DNA of 64,000 nucleotides, taken from positions 1-64,000 of the forward strand of contig NZ_JAOXSR010000005.1 of the NCBI RefSeq assembly GCF_026163685.1, given 5' to 3'. Below the pieces are notes generated by a model. It was given only the letters and a program-made list of their open reading frames with translations. It did no database searches and had not been told where the DNA came from. This DNA is from Oerskovia flava (GTDB lineage: Bacteria; Actinomycetota; Actinomycetes; Actinomycetales; Cellulomonadaceae). The position numbers and the translations under genes are program-made. The first letter of the stretch is position 1. Each line of letters begins with the position of its first letter. This document shows positions 1-9,404 of the stretch, in pieces.

Positions 1-15
1 CCGCCGTTCGACGTC

Positions 16-3000
16 CTACTCCTCGCCGTAGAAGAGGCGTTCGAAGACGACGCGGGCGCGGCGGGCCGTGCGCAGATACCACTCCTCGAGCTCGGCACCG
101 GAGGTGGCCTCGTCGTCGTCCAGGACCCGGGCGAGGCTGGCCAGGGCCAGCCGGTCGTGCGGGAGCACGTCGCTCCCGGCGCCGCCCGTGCGCCCCGACC
201 ACAGCACGAGCGCGCTGCGCAACCGGGACGCGAGGTGCCAGGCCTCGCCGAGGATCGCCGCGTCGTCGGGCTCCACGAGCCCCGCTGCCGACGCTGCCTC
301 GAGCGCGTCGATCGTCGAGGTGGTGCGCAGGCCCGGGACCTCGTGGGCGTGCTGGAGCTGGAGCAGCTGGACGGTCCACTCGACGTCGGTGACTCCGCCC
401 CGACCGAGCTTGAGGTGGCGCGACGGGTCGACGCCGCGCGGGAGCCGCTCGGACTCGACGCGGGCCTTGATGCGCCGGACCTCGCGCAGCGTCGCGGCGT
501 CGAGCCCGCCTTCCGGGTACCGCAACGGGTCGATCAGCGCCGTGAAGCGCTCCCCCAGGCCCGTCAGGTCGCCTGCGACAGGTCGCGCGCGCAGGAGTGC
601 CTGGCTCTCCCAGGGGCTCGACCAGCGCTGGTAGTACTCGGCGTAGGAGCCCAGGGAGCGCACGAGCGGACCGCTGCGACCCTCCGGCCGCAGGTCGGCG
701 TCGACGGCCAGCGCCGGCTCCGGCCCGACGGCGCTGAGCAGCGAGCGCAGGCGCGTCGCGACCGCCAGGGCGTAGGTCTTGGCGTCGCTCTCGCTCGCCC
801 CGTCGGCCGCCTCGTGGACGAAGAGCACGTCCGCGTCGGACCCGTACCCCATCTCCCGGCCGCCGAGCCGTCCCATCGCGACGACGAGCATCTTCGCCGG
901 GCCGGGCACCGTCGGGTCGAGACCTGCCGCTTCCTTGGCGGAGAACTCGGCGATGCGCAGACCACCGACGAGCACGACGTCGGCCGCGTCGGAGATGCTG
1001 CGCGCGGCCTGCACCGAGTCGATGACGTCGAGCTGTTCCGCGGCGGCGGTCCGGGCGAGCTCGCGCCGACGCACAGCGCGCAGGCTGACGGTCGCCGGCT
1101 CCGTGGTCTCGGCGCGGGTGAGGATCGCGCCCGCCTCGGCGCCGAGGCGCTCGGCGCCGCGCGGCATGAGGTCCGGCTCCTCGGCGAGCCACTTCACCGA
1201 CTCCGGGGAGCGCGCGAGCGCCTCGGCGAGGTACCGGGAGTTCGCGAGCAGCTGCGCGAGCCGATGAGCGGCCGTCCCGGAGTCCCGCAGGAGCTTGAGG
1301 TACCAGTGGGTCGCGCCGAGCTTCTCGGACAGGGTGCGGAACGCGAGGAGCCCGGCGTCGGGGTCGGCGCCGTCGGCGAACCAGCCGAGCATCACGGGCA
1401 GGAGCTGGCGCTGGATGGCCGCACGCCGGCTGACGCCCTCGGTGAGGGCGACCACGTGGCGCATCGCGCCCGCCGGGTCGCGGTAGCCGATCGCCGCGAA
1501 GCGCGCCTTGGCGGCCTCCGGGGCGAGGCTGACCTCCTCCTGGGAGAGCTGGGCCGTGGCGGGCAGCAGGGGGCGGTAGAAGAGCTCCTCGTGCAGGGCA
1601 CGCACCTCGCGGCGGGTCGCCTTCCACCGGTCGACGAGGCCCTCGGCACCCTCGGCCCGCATGCCGAGGGACCGGGCGAGACGGCGCAGGTCCTCCTGGG
1701 CGGTCGGCAGCAGGTGCGTGCGCCGCAGCCGGAAGAGCTGGATCCGGTGCTCGAGCGCCCGCAGGAACCGGTAGCAGACGGCGAGCCTGGCGGCGTGCTC
1801 GCGGCCGACGTAGCCGCCCGCGGCGAGTGCGGTGAGAGCCGTGAGCGTGCTCGGGCTGTGGATGGTGTCGTCGCCGCGCCCGTGCACGAGCTGCAGGAGC
1901 TGGACGGTGAACTCGACGTCGCGCAGCCCGCCCTTGCCGAGCTTGAGCTGACGGTCGGCCTCCGCGGCCGGGACGTGGTCCTCGACGCGCCGACGCATCG
2001 CCTGGGAGTCCTCGACGAAGTTCTCCCGACCGACCGCCGACCACACGAACGGCGACATCGCCTCCTCGTACGCCCGGCCGAGCGCGCGGTCGCCCGCGAC
2101 CGTCCGCGCCTTGAGCAGCGCTTGGAACTCCCACGTCTTGGCCCAGCGCTCGTAGTAGCTGACGTGGCTCTCGAGGGTTCGCACGAGCGGGCCCTGCTTG
2201 CCCTCGGGCCGCAGCGCGGCGTCCACGGGCCACAGGGCCGGCTCCCCCGACGTCCCCGAGCACACGCGGGCGAGCGAGCTCGCCAGCTTGGCGCCGACCG
2301 TCGTGGCGTACCCCTCGCTGTAGCCCTCGACGGGCTCGACGACGTAGATCACGTCGACGTCGGAGACGTAGTTGAGCTCTCGACCACCGCACTTGCCCAT
2401 GCCGAGGACGGCCAGACGGACACCCTCCCCGTGGTCCTCGGCCTCGGCGCGCGCCACGGCGAGCGCCCCCTCGAGCGCCGCTGCGGCGAGGTCGGCCAGC
2501 GCCGCTCCGACGGCGGGCATCCGGGTGAGCGGGTCCGCCACGGTGAGGTCGGTCGCGGCGATGCGCAGGAGCCTGTCGCGGTACGCGCGGCGCAGCGCGT
2601 CGACGGTCTCCGGGCCCGCCTCGTGCGCGACGGGGACCGGCGCGTGCGGGTCGGCGCCGACCGCGCCGAGCATCTCGGCGCGCACCTCGGACGCGTCGAC
2701 GCCCGTTCCCGGGGTGGGGTCGGAGAGGATCTGGAGCAGCGCGGGCCGACGGACCACCTCGTCGCCGAGCGCGACCGTCGCTCCCAGCACCGCGAGCAGG
2801 CGGTCCCGCGACGTGGGCATCGTTGCCGACTCGCCGGTGCGCTCGAGCCGTCCCGCCCGCCGTTCGGCCCGCGGTGCCGGGGCGTGCAGGACGCCGGCGA
2901 GCAGGTCACGGAGCGAGGACTCGGCCGCGGTGGCCTCCGCGAGGCGGACGAGCTGCAGCAGCGCGAGGTCGGGATCGGCGGTCCCGCCGATCGCGTCGAC

Positions 3001-3177
3001 GAGCTCGTCGTCGACGCTCCCGACGGTGCGCAGGAGGTCCTCGTCCTCCAGCAGCGACGCCGACCGGGTGAGGTCGGCGAAGCCGTGGCGGGCGAGCCGA
3101 CCGGCGGCGGTGGACGGGCGGGCTGTTCCGGACCCGGAGCGCGTGGAGCGTCCGGTCGGCTCGGTGCTGTGCGTCAT
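16..3177 (-). CDS. glnE: Bifunctional glutamine synthetase adenylyltransferase / adenylyl-removing enzyme
   Basis: Adds AMP to, or removes it from, a tyrosine of the regulated dodecameric glutamine synthetase according to nitrogen status. The 1053-residue length fits the two-catalytic-domain family. Two nucleotidyltransferase signatures are visible: GMGKCGGRELNYVSD near residue 259 (removing half) and AMGRLGGREMGYGSD near residue 767 (transferring half), each followed by a second metal-binding Asp. The ATG lies 37 nt after the glnA2 stop, so the pair is probably cotranscribed with glnA2 first, the order also known in mycobacteria. Because the neighbouring GS has no modifiable Tyr (see glnA2), its substrate is presumably a GlnA1 encoded elsewhere; that is inference. 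Confidence 0.96.
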   Translation of the reverse strand: MTHSTEPTGRSTRSGSGTARPSTAAGRLARHGFADLTRSASLLEDEDLLRTVGSVDDELVDAIGGTADPDLALLQLVRLAEATAAESSLRDLLAGVLHAPAPRAERRAGRLERTGESATMPTSRDRLLAVLGATVALGDEVVRRPALLQILSDPTPGTGVDASEVRAEMLGAVGADPHAPVPVAHEAGPETVDALRRAYRDRLLRIAATDLTVADPLTRMPAVGAALADLAAAALEGALAVARAEAEDHGEGVRLAVLGMGKCGGRELNYVSDVDVIYVVEPVEGYSEGYATTVGAKLASSLARVCSGTSGEPALWPVDAALRPEGKQGPLVRTLESHVSYYERWAKTWEFQALLKARTVAGDRALGRAYEEAMSPFVWSAVGRENFVEDSQAMRRRVEDHVPAAEADRQLKLGKGGLRDVEFTVQLLQLVHGRGDDTIHSPSTLTALTALAAGGYVGREHAARLAVCYRFLRALEHRIQLFRLRRTHLLPTAQEDLRRLARSLGMRAEGAEGLVDRWKATRREVRALHEELFYRPLLPATAQLSQEEVSLAPEAAKARFAAIGYRDPAGAMRHVVALTEGVSRRAAIQRQLLPVMLGWFADGADPDAGLLAFRTLSEKLGATHWYLKLLRDSGTAAHRLAQLLANSRYLAEALARSPESVKWLAEEPDLMPRGAERLGAEAGAILTRAETTEPATVSLRAVRRRELARTAAAEQLDVIDSVQAARSISDAADVVLVGGLRIAEFSAKEAAGLDPTVPGPAKMLVVAMGRLGGREMGYGSDADVLFVHEAADGASESDAKTYALAVATRLRSLLSAVGPEPALAVDADLRPEGRSGPLVRSLGSYAEYYQRWSSPWESQALLRARPVAGDLTGLGERFTALIDPLRYPEGGLDAATLREVRRIKARVESERLPRGVDPSRHLKLGRGGVTDVEWTVQLLQLQHAHEVPGLRTTSTIDALEAASAAGLVEPDDAAILGEAWHLASRLRSALVLWSGRTGGAGSDVLPHDRLALASLARVLDDDEATSGAELEEWYLRTARRARVVFERLFYGEE

Positions 3178-3214
3178 GGTGGGTGGGTGCGGGTACCGCG
3201 TGGCTCGGGCGAGC

Positions 3215-4552
3215 TCACAGGACCTGCAGGAACCTCTTCAGCTCGAACGGTGTCACCTGGGCGCGGTAGGCGTCCCACTCCAGGCGCTTGTTGCGCAGGA
3301 CGAAGTCGAACACGTGCTCACCGAGGGTCTCGGCGACGAGCTCGGAGTGCTCCATGATCTGGATCGCGGCGTCGAGGGACTGCGGGAGCGGCTTGATGCC
3401 GAGCGCGCGGCGCTCGGCGTCCGTGAGCTCCCAGACGTCGTCCTCGGTCGCCTCGGGGAGCTCGTAGCCCTCCTCGATGCCCTTGAGGCCTGCGGCGAGG
3501 AGCACGGCGTACGCCAGGTACGGGTTCGCGGCCGAGTCGAGCGCGCGGTACTCCACGCGGCTCGAGTTGCCCTTGCCCGGCTTGTACATCGGCACGCGCA
3601 CGAGCGCGGAACGGTTGTTGTGACCCCACGAGATGTAGCTCGGTGCCTCGGCGCCGCCCCACAACCGCTTGTACGAGTTCACGTACTGGTTGGTGATGGC
3701 CGTGATCTCCGCGGCGTGCACGAGCAGGCCCGCGATGAACTGGCGCGCCGTCTTGGACAGCTCGAACTGCGCGCCCGGCTCGTGGAACGCGTTGCGGTCG
3801 TCCTCGAAGAGCGACAGGTGCGTGTGCATGCCGGAACCCGGCTGGTCGGCCATCGGCTTGGGCATGAAGGAGGCGAACACCCCCTGCTCGAGCGCGACCT
3901 CCTTGACGACCGTGCGGAACGTCATGAGGTTGTCGGCCGTGGTCAGCGCGTCGGCGTAGCGCAGGTCGATCTCGTTCTGGCCCGGTCCGGCCTCGTGGTG
4001 GGAGAACTCCACCGAGATCCCCATCGACTCGAGCATCGTGATGGCGGCCCGGCGGAAGTCGTGCGTGCTGCCGCGCGCGAGGTGGTCGAAGTACCCACCC
4101 TGGTCGACCGGCACGAGGGGCGACTCGGCGTCGGCCGGCTGGTTGAACAGGTAGAACTCGACCTCGGGGTGCGTGTAGAAGGTGAAGCCCTTGTCGCTGG
4201 CCCGCGCGAGCGTGCGCTTGAGCACGTTGCGCGAGTCCGCGTGGGAGGGCTCGCCGTCGGGCGTGAGGATGTCGCAGAACATCCGTGCCGTCCCGTGCCG
4301 CTCACCGCGCCACGGCAGGACCTGGAACGTCGTCGGGTCGGGGCGCGCGATCATGTCCGCCTCGTAGACCCGCGTCAGCCCCTCGATCGAGCTCCCGTCG
4401 AAGCCGATGCCCTCGGAGAACGCCGACTCCAGCTCTGCGGGCGCGACCGCGACCGACTTCAGCATGCCGAGCACGTCGGTGAACCAGAGCCGGATGAAGC
4501 GGATGTCGCGCTCCTCGACCGTGCGAAGCACGAACTCCTGCTGCCTGTCCAT
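3215..4552 (-). CDS. glnA2: Glutamine synthetase, GlnA2-type (unregulated GSI)
   Basis: Type I glutamine synthetase, ATP-dependent amidation of glutamate in the cytosol. At 445 residues it matches mycobacterial GlnA2 (about 446), whose N-terminus MDRQKEFVLRT closely resembles MDRQQEFVLRT here. GS signatures seen include FTDVLG, GFDGSS, the HHEAGPGQNEID metal-site segment and NNRSALVR. The loop that carries the adenylylated Tyr in GlnA1-type enzymes (NLYDLP) reads DVWELT, with Trp at residue 374, so GlnE control is not expected. The ATG at 4552 is chosen because homology begins exactly there; a frame opening further upstream has no family similarity. Divergent from nadE across about 85 bp. Confidence 0.95.
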   Translation of the reverse strand: MDRQQEFVLRTVEERDIRFIRLWFTDVLGMLKSVAVAPAELESAFSEGIGFDGSSIEGLTRVYEADMIARPDPTTFQVLPWRGERHGTARMFCDILTPDGEPSHADSRNVLKRTLARASDKGFTFYTHPEVEFYLFNQPADAESPLVPVDQGGYFDHLARGSTHDFRRAAITMLESMGISVEFSHHEAGPGQNEIDLRYADALTTADNLMTFRTVVKEVALEQGVFASFMPKPMADQPGSGMHTHLSLFEDDRNAFHEPGAQFELSKTARQFIAGLLVHAAEITAITNQYVNSYKRLWGGAEAPSYISWGHNNRSALVRVPMYKPGKGNSSRVEYRALDSAANPYLAYAVLLAAGLKGIEEGYELPEATEDDVWELTDAERRALGIKPLPQSLDAAIQIMEHSELVAETLGEHVFDFVLRNKRLEWDAYRAQVTPFELKRFLQVL

Positions 4553-4624
4553 GCGTACATCCTGCCTGATGTCTGTTTCCTTCGGGTGACAGGACCGCGA
4601 TGCGGTCCACCGAGGCGTGTCGCT

Positions 4625-4630
4625 TAGGCT
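4625..4630 (+). promoter_or_regulatory. -10 element (TAGGCT) of a putative leaderless nadE promoter
   Basis: TAGGCT fits the actinobacterial TANNNT -10 consensus and ends 7 nt before the nadE ATG at 4638. No Shine-Dalgarno sequence lies between, so transcription would start at or next to the start codon. Confidence 0.55.
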
Positions 4631-4637
4631 TGCGGCC

Positions 4638-6359
4638 ATGGCTGAACTGCGCATCGCGCTGGCACAGGTCGACACGTGCGTCGGAGACCTCGAGGGTAAC
4701 GCGGCCACCGTCCTCGCCTGGACACGCGACGCGGCCGCGGCGGGCGCGAGTCTCGTGGCCTTCCCGGAGATGACGCTCACCGGGTACCCGATCGAGGACC
4801 TGGCGCTGCGGGCGTCGTTCCGGCGAGCGGCCTGGGCGGCGGCCGCAGACGTCGCCGCGCAGCTCGAGTCCGAGGGCCTGGGGCACGTGACGGTGGTGCT
4901 GGGGACAGTCGGCACGGCCGACGCCGCGACCAGGCCGCGAGGTGCGGGCGCGGCCGAGCGGGAGGCCTCAGGGTCCCCGGGCGACCTGCCGACCAACCGC
5001 GCGGTGGTGATCTCCGGCGGCTCCGTCGTCGCCTCCTACGACAAGCACCACCTGCCCAACTACGGCGTCTTCGACGAGTTCCGCATCTTCGCCCCCGGCA
5101 CGAGCCCGTGCGTGGTCGACGTCGAGGGCCGGCGCGTGGGCGTCGTGATCTGCGAGGACATCTGGCAGGACGGCGGCCCGGTCGCGCAGATGGCGGCCGA
5201 GGACGTCGACCTCCTGCTCGTGCTCAACGGCTCGCCCTTCGAGGAGGGCAAGGGACACGTGCGCACGGACCTCGCCGCGCGGCGCGCCCGCGAGACCGGG
5301 GCGCCGCTCGCGTACGTGAACCTCACGGGCGGCCAGGACGACCTCGTGTTCGACGGCGGGTCGTTCGTCACGGACGCGACCGGCACCGTGGTCGCCCGCT
5401 CGCCCCAGTTCGCCGAGCACCTGCTCGTGTGGGACCTCGCGGAGACCGGACCTGTTCCCGTGCCGGGCGCCGGACGCGCCCTCGCGCCGCTGCAGGACTC
5501 GGACGAGGAGGTCTACCGCGCCTGCGTCGCCGGTCTCGAGAGCTATGTCCGCAAGAACGGCTTCCGCAGCGTCGTCCTCGGCCTCTCCGGCGGCATCGAC
5601 TCCGCCCTCGTGGCGGCGATGTCCGCCGACGCGGTCGGCGGACGCAACGTCGTCGGGGTCTCCATGCCCTCGCGCTACTCCTCGGAGCACTCGAAGGACG
5701 ACGCGGCCGACGTCGCCGAGCGGATCGGCGCCGACTACCGGGTCCAGCCCATCGGGCCGATGGTCGACGCGTTCGAGAGCCAGATGGCGCTCGAGGGCGT
5801 GGCGGCGGAGAACCTCCAGGCGCGCGTGCGCGGCATGATCCTCATGGCGCTGTCCAACGCCGAGGGACACCTGGTGCTCGCCACGGGCAACAAGTCCGAG
5901 CTCGCCGTGGGCTACTCGACGATCTACGGCGACGCCGTCGGCGGGTACGCGCCGCTCAAGGACGTCGACAAGTCCCGGGTGTGGGCGCTGGCCCGCTGGC
6001 GCAACAACGCCGCGCTCGACGGCATCTTCGGCCCCGACCGGATCCCCCCGATCCCGGAGAGCTCGATCACCAAGCCCCCCTCGGCCGAGCTCCGCCCGGG
6101 CCAGGTGGACCAGGACTCACTGCCCCCGTACGACCTGCTCGACGAGGTCCTCGACGCCTACATCGAGCACGCCGAGGGCCGCGCCGAGCTGCTCGCGCGA
6201 GGATTCGACCCCGGCGTCGTCGACAAGGTCGTCAGCCTCGTCGACCGCGCGGAGTGGAAGCGCCGCCAGTACCCGCTCGGCCCGAAGGTCACCGCGCTCG
6301 CGTTCGGGCGCGACCGGCGCCTGCCGATCACGTCCCGCTGGCGCGAACCTCTCGACTGA
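4638..6359 (+). CDS. nadE: Glutamine-dependent NAD+ synthetase
   Basis: Catalyses the last step of NAD+ synthesis, amidating nicotinate adenine dinucleotide with ammonia from glutamine. The N-terminal nitrilase-fold glutaminase shows its Glu-Lys-Cys triad: E44 in AFPEMTLTGYP, K136 in YDKHHLPNYG and C172 in VVICEDIWQDG. The C-terminal synthetase has the ATP-binding SGGIDS loop at residues 317-322 and the ATGNKSE segment. 573 residues is typical of short two-domain enzymes, smaller than the roughly 680-residue mycobacterial form. ATG 4638 is preferred over the in-frame GTG at 4617 because a -10-like element lies 7 nt before it and the family starts there. Confidence 0.95.
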   Translation: MAELRIALAQVDTCVGDLEGNAATVLAWTRDAAAAGASLVAFPEMTLTGYPIEDLALRASFRRAAWAAAADVAAQLESEGLGHVTVVLGTVGTADAATRPRGAGAAEREASGSPGDLPTNRAVVISGGSVVASYDKHHLPNYGVFDEFRIFAPGTSPCVVDVEGRRVGVVICEDIWQDGGPVAQMAAEDVDLLLVLNGSPFEEGKGHVRTDLAARRARETGAPLAYVNLTGGQDDLVFDGGSFVTDATGTVVARSPQFAEHLLVWDLAETGPVPVPGAGRALAPLQDSDEEVYRACVAGLESYVRKNGFRSVVLGLSGGIDSALVAAMSADAVGGRNVVGVSMPSRYSSEHSKDDAADVAERIGADYRVQPIGPMVDAFESQMALEGVAAENLQARVRGMILMALSNAEGHLVLATGNKSELAVGYSTIYGDAVGGYAPLKDVDKSRVWALARWRNNAALDGIFGPDRIPPIPESSITKPPSAELRPGQVDQDSLPPYDLLDEVLDAYIEHAEGRAELLARGFDPGVVDKVVSLVDRAEWKRRQYPLGPKVTALAFGRDRRLPITSRWREPLD

Positions 6360-6432
6360 CCGGGGGCCTCGCGCCCTCCCCGCACCCGACCACCGAGCGA
6401 CCACGACGCGAGTTCATTGGAGAACGAAGACC

Positions 6433-7284
6433 ATGTCCGCACACCTGCCAGCGCACACCTCCTCCACCGGCGGCTCGCCCGCTCCCCGGCGTGTGCGCGT
6501 GCACCACCTGGCCGAGGCGAAGGCGCGCGGCGAGAAGCTCACCATGCTCACCGCCTACGACGCCGTGACAGCGCGCATCTTCGACGGCGCCGGCATCGAC
6601 ATGCTGCTGGTCGGCGACTCGATCGGGAACACGATGCACGGCCACGCGACCACTCTCCCCGTGACGGTCGACGACATGATCCCGGCGGCGCGGGGCGTCG
6701 CCCGCGCGACCCGGCGCGCCCTCGTCGTCGTCGACCTGCCGTTCGGCTCGTACGAGGCCGGGCCGGAGCAGGCGCTCGCGACCGGCGTCCGGATCCTCAA
6801 GGAGACCGGCGCGCACGCCGTGAAGATCGAGGGCGGCAAGCGGGTCGCCGCGCAGATCCGGGCCCTCACGGATGCCGGGATCCCCGTCGTCGGGCACCTG
6901 GGCTTCACCCCGCAGTCCGAGAACCTGCTCGGCGGCCCGCGCGTCCAGGGTCGTGGCGACGACGCCGCTGAGGTGCTCTCCGAGGACGCCGTCGCGGTGG
7001 CCGAGGCGGGCGCCGTGGCGCTCGTCCTCGAGATGGTGCCGGTCGAGGTCGCGGCCCGCGTGACCGAGATCCTGCGCATCCCGACGATCGGCATCGGCGC
7101 CGGGGTGCAGTGCGACGGGCAGGTCCTCGTGTGGACGGATCTCGCCGGCATGACCGAGTGGTCACCCCGGTTCGCGAAGCGGTTCGCCGAGATCGGGACG
7201 GCGCTCGGTCAGGCGGTGGCCGACTACGCCGCCGAGGTGCGCGACGGCTCCTTCCCGGACGACGACCACAGCTTCGCCCAGTAG
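6433..7284 (+). CDS. panB: 3-methyl-2-oxobutanoate hydroxymethyltransferase
   Basis: First committed step of pantothenate (coenzyme A) synthesis: transfers a hydroxymethyl group from 5,10-methylenetetrahydrofolate to alpha-ketoisovalerate. The 283-residue TIM-barrel protein shows the metal-site segment VGDSIGNTMHGHATTLPV, the VKIEGGKR strand, GHLGFTPQS and IGIGAG. The N-terminal 20 or so residues (Ser/Pro/His-rich) extend beyond the usual core. ATG at 6433 follows a GGAG sequence in TTGGAGAACGAAGACC. No panC or panD is adjacent. It is 74 nt downstream of nadE, so co-transcription of the two cofactor genes is possible. It converges on the amidase gene with only 11 nt between the stops. Confidence 0.95.
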   Translation: MSAHLPAHTSSTGGSPAPRRVRVHHLAEAKARGEKLTMLTAYDAVTARIFDGAGIDMLLVGDSIGNTMHGHATTLPVTVDDMIPAARGVARATRRALVVVDLPFGSYEAGPEQALATGVRILKETGAHAVKIEGGKRVAAQIRALTDAGIPVVGHLGFTPQSENLLGGPRVQGRGDDAAEVLSEDAVAVAEAGAVALVLEMVPVEVAARVTEILRIPTIGIGAGVQCDGQVLVWTDLAGMTEWSPRFAKRFAEIGTALGQAVADYAAEVRDGSFPDDDHSFAQ

Positions 7285-7295
7285 CGGCGGAGCAG

Positions 7296-8234
7296 CTACG
7301 GCGTGACCGGCGCCCCCGTGGCCCAGCGCACCACGCCGGCGACGATCGCGTCCGCGTAGCGCTGGCGCCCGGCGGTGGACTCCATCACGGCGGCCTCCTC
7401 CGCGTTGCGCATCTCGCCGAGCTCGACGAGGACCGCGGGACGACGGGCGTGGTTGAGTGTCGCGAGGTCTCCACGGGAGGACAGCGCGGCGGCGAACACC
7501 GGGCTCGGCGGGAACCCGGCGTCCGCGAGCGCCTCGACGAGGTCCTCGGCCAGGCGCAGGCTCTCCGCCTCGTGCTGCGGGTCGCCCGGCGGGTCGGCCA
7601 CGACGACGAAGAACCCTCGCAGCGAGGTGTCGGTGCTGCCGTTCGCGTGCACCGACACCACGAGGTCCGCGTCGTGGTCCTGGCCGACCGTCCCCCGCTC
7701 GTCCACGCACGGGCCGACCCCCGTGTCGTCGGCCCGCGTCCGCACGACGTCCGCGCCGAGCGCCTCCAGGCCCGCGGCCGCGCGCTCGCTCACGTCCCAG
7801 TTGAACGCGTGCTCAGGGTAGCCGGCGGCGGTCGACGCACCCACCGTGTTGCACGCCTTGGTGCCACCGCGCCCGTCCGGCACCAGCGCGTTGACGAGCG
7901 CCGGGTTGCGGCCGTTCGCGCCGTTGTGGCCCGGGTCGAGCGCGATGCGCACCCCTGCGAGGGGCGGCTCGGAGCGGTCGGTCACGACGTCCGACGTCGC
8001 CGCCCTCCGTGCGACGACCTCGTCAGGAACCGTGGTGAGCACGCTCTCGGAGGTCTCGGCGGTGTCGACGGCGTCCCGGCCCGACGGGTCGTCGGCGGGA
8101 TCGCCGGAGCTGCCGACTGCCAGCGCGACGAGGAACGTCACGACACCCACGAGCAGCCCGGCGAGCAGGACGGCACCCCAGGTGGCCCATCGCCCGCGCT
8201 GCCCGCGCCGGTCACCCGAACCGGCGTGCGTCAC
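7296..8234 (-). CDS. Membrane-anchored N-acetylmuramoyl-L-alanine amidase (Amidase_3)
   Basis: Predicted zinc amidase cutting the bond between N-acetylmuramic acid and the stem peptide of peptidoglycan. One membrane segment (WGAVLLAGLLVGVVTFLVALAV, about residues 19-40) is followed by a Ser/Asp/Thr-rich linker and the catalytic domain from about residue 94 to the end. Zinc-ligand and catalytic regions seen are ALDPGHNG (H103), VSVHANG and VLVELGEM. The GTG at 8234 overlaps the stop of the upstream small gene as GTGA, so I place the start there (312 aa) rather than further upstream; translation is likely coupled. No SPOR or cell-wall-binding domain is visible in the protein itself, but a small SPOR-like protein is encoded just before it. 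Confidence 0.85.
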   Translation of the reverse strand: MTHAGSGDRRGQRGRWATWGAVLLAGLLVGVVTFLVALAVGSSGDPADDPSGRDAVDTAETSESVLTTVPDEVVARRAATSDVVTDRSEPPLAGVRIALDPGHNGANGRNPALVNALVPDGRGGTKACNTVGASTAAGYPEHAFNWDVSERAAAGLEALGADVVRTRADDTGVGPCVDERGTVGQDHDADLVVSVHANGSTDTSLRGFFVVVADPPGDPQHEAESLRLAEDLVEALADAGFPPSPVFAAALSSRGDLATLNHARRPAVLVELGEMRNAEEAAVMESTAGRQRYADAIVAGVVRWATGAPVTP

Positions 8235-8449
8235 TCCTCGCGCTCGCGGCGGTCTTCCTCGTCCCACGCCTCGCTGCGCTCCCGCGCGGTGGCGAGGGCG
8301 TTCTCCGCCGCCTCGCGCGTGGGGTAGGGGCCCATGCGGTGCGTCCACGAGGCGACGGGGCCCCTGGCCACCTCCCCCGTGCGGGTGTCGTAGTAGAAGT
8401 CCTCGGGCTCCCCGGGTTCGTCCGGGTCGACGTCGTGTGCGGAGTTCAT
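8231..8449 (-). CDS. Small SPOR-domain-like protein
   Basis: 72-residue acidic protein with the pattern [14 protein letters not shown]...[15 protein letters not shown], seen in small actinobacterial proteins annotated as SPOR-domain proteins and commonly found near map. The segment [14 protein letters not shown] resembles the SPOR core (G.F.....A......L), which in other proteins binds denuded peptidoglycan glycan strands. No signal peptide or membrane segment is present, so a cytosolic or regulatory role is equally possible. The ATG at 8449 is preceded by GAGGGAGGATCGAGGG, a strong ribosome-binding site. Its stop overlaps the start of the amidase by 4 nt, pointing to a linked function. Confidence 0.75.
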   Translation of the reverse strand: MNSAHDVDPDEPGEPEDFYYDTRTGEVARGPVASWTHRMGPYPTREAAENALATARERSEAWDEEDRREREE

Positions 8450-8494
8450 CCCTCGATCCTCCCTCACCGGCGGCGCCGTGGCAGCCCCCGCCCG

Positions 8495-8500
8495 TAGACT
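8495..8500 (+). promoter_or_regulatory. -10 element (TAGACT) of a putative leaderless map promoter
   Basis: TAGACT ends 7 nt before the map ATG at 8508. The intervening GCTGGTC has no ribosome-binding site. Confidence 0.55.
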
Positions 8501-8507
8501 GCTGGTC

Positions 8508-9404
8508 ATGCCCGTCCAGGACACCGCCCGTCCCACCGCCACGGCGACGCGTCGCGGCCCGCTCGTCCCGGGGGTCGTCGGACCACCGCGCCAGGTCCCC
8601 GCCTCGATCCGCCGGCCCGAGTACGTGGGCCGCCCGGCCCCCGCACCGTTCACCGGTTCCGAGGTCAAGGACGCCGAGACCATCGAGCGCATCAGGACCG
8701 CGGGCAGGATCGCCGCGCAGGCGTTGGCCGAGGTCGGGCGTCATGTCGCGGTCGGGGTGACGACCGACGAGCTCGACCGCATCGGGCACGAGTTCCTCCT
8801 CGACCACGGCGCCTACCCCTCCACCCTCGGGTACCGGGGCTTCCCGAAGTCCCTGTGCACCTCGGTCAACGAGGTCGTCTGTCACGGCATCCCGGACTCG
8901 ACCGAGCTCGTCGAGGGAGACCTCGTCAACGTCGACATCACCGCCTACCTCGACGGCGTGCACGGCGACAACAACGCGACGTTCGCCGTCGGCGAGGTCG
9001 ACGAGGAGACCGCGCTCCTCATCGAGCGCACCCGGGAGTCCCTCGACCGGGCGATCCGGTCCGTCGCTCCCGGCCGGGAAGTGAACGTGATCGGTCGGGT
9101 CATCGAGAAGTACGCGCGCCGCTTCGGGTACGGGGTCGTGCGCGAGTACACGGGCCACGGGGTCGGCGAAGCGTTCCACTCGGGCCTCGTCATCCCCCAC
9201 TACGACGCGGCACCGGACCACGCCACCGTCATCGAGCCCGGCATGGTGTTCACCATCGAGCCCATGCTCACGCTCGGCAGCGCCGGGTGGCGGACGTGGG
9301 ACGACGGCTGGACGGTCGTCACCGAGGACGGTTCCCGCACGGCCCAGTTCGAGCACACGCTCGTCGTCACCGAGTCCGGAGCGGAGATCCTGACGCTGCC
9401 ATGA
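8508..9404 (+). CDS. map: Methionine aminopeptidase, type I
   Basis: Removes the initiator Met from nascent proteins. The 298-residue protein carries the five metal ligands of the family: D143 and D154 in [18 protein letters not shown]217 in [12 protein letters not shown]251 in FTIEPML and E282 in QFEHT. The roughly 45-residue N-terminal extension with a PxxP-type segment ([20 protein letters not shown]) resembles the MapB form of mycobacteria. The ATG at 8508 is preferred over an upstream in-frame GTG (8478) because of the -10 element 7 nt before it. Its TGA overlaps the ATG of ppgK (ATGA), so the two are translationally coupled. Confidence 0.96.
   Translation: MPVQDTARPTATATRRGPLVPGVVGPPRQVPASIRRPEYVGRPAPAPFTGSEVKDAETIERIRTAGRIAAQALAEVGRHVAVGVTTDELDRIGHEFLLDHGAYPSTLGYRGFPKSLCTSVNEVVCHGIPDSTELVEGDLVNVDITAYLDGVHGDNNATFAVGEVDEETALLIERTRESLDRAIRSVAPGREVNVIGRVIEKYARRFGYGVVREYTGHGVGEAFHSGLVIPHYDAAPDHATVIEPGMVFTIEPMLTLGSAGWRTWDDGWTVVTEDGSRTAQFEHTLVVTESGAEILTLP

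Noticed and set aside
157-3357. Open frame of 1066 codons on the plus strand across glnE
   Set aside because: Antisense shadow of a GC-rich gene; Arg/Gly/Leu/Val-rich without domains, while the minus strand has all GlnE motifs.
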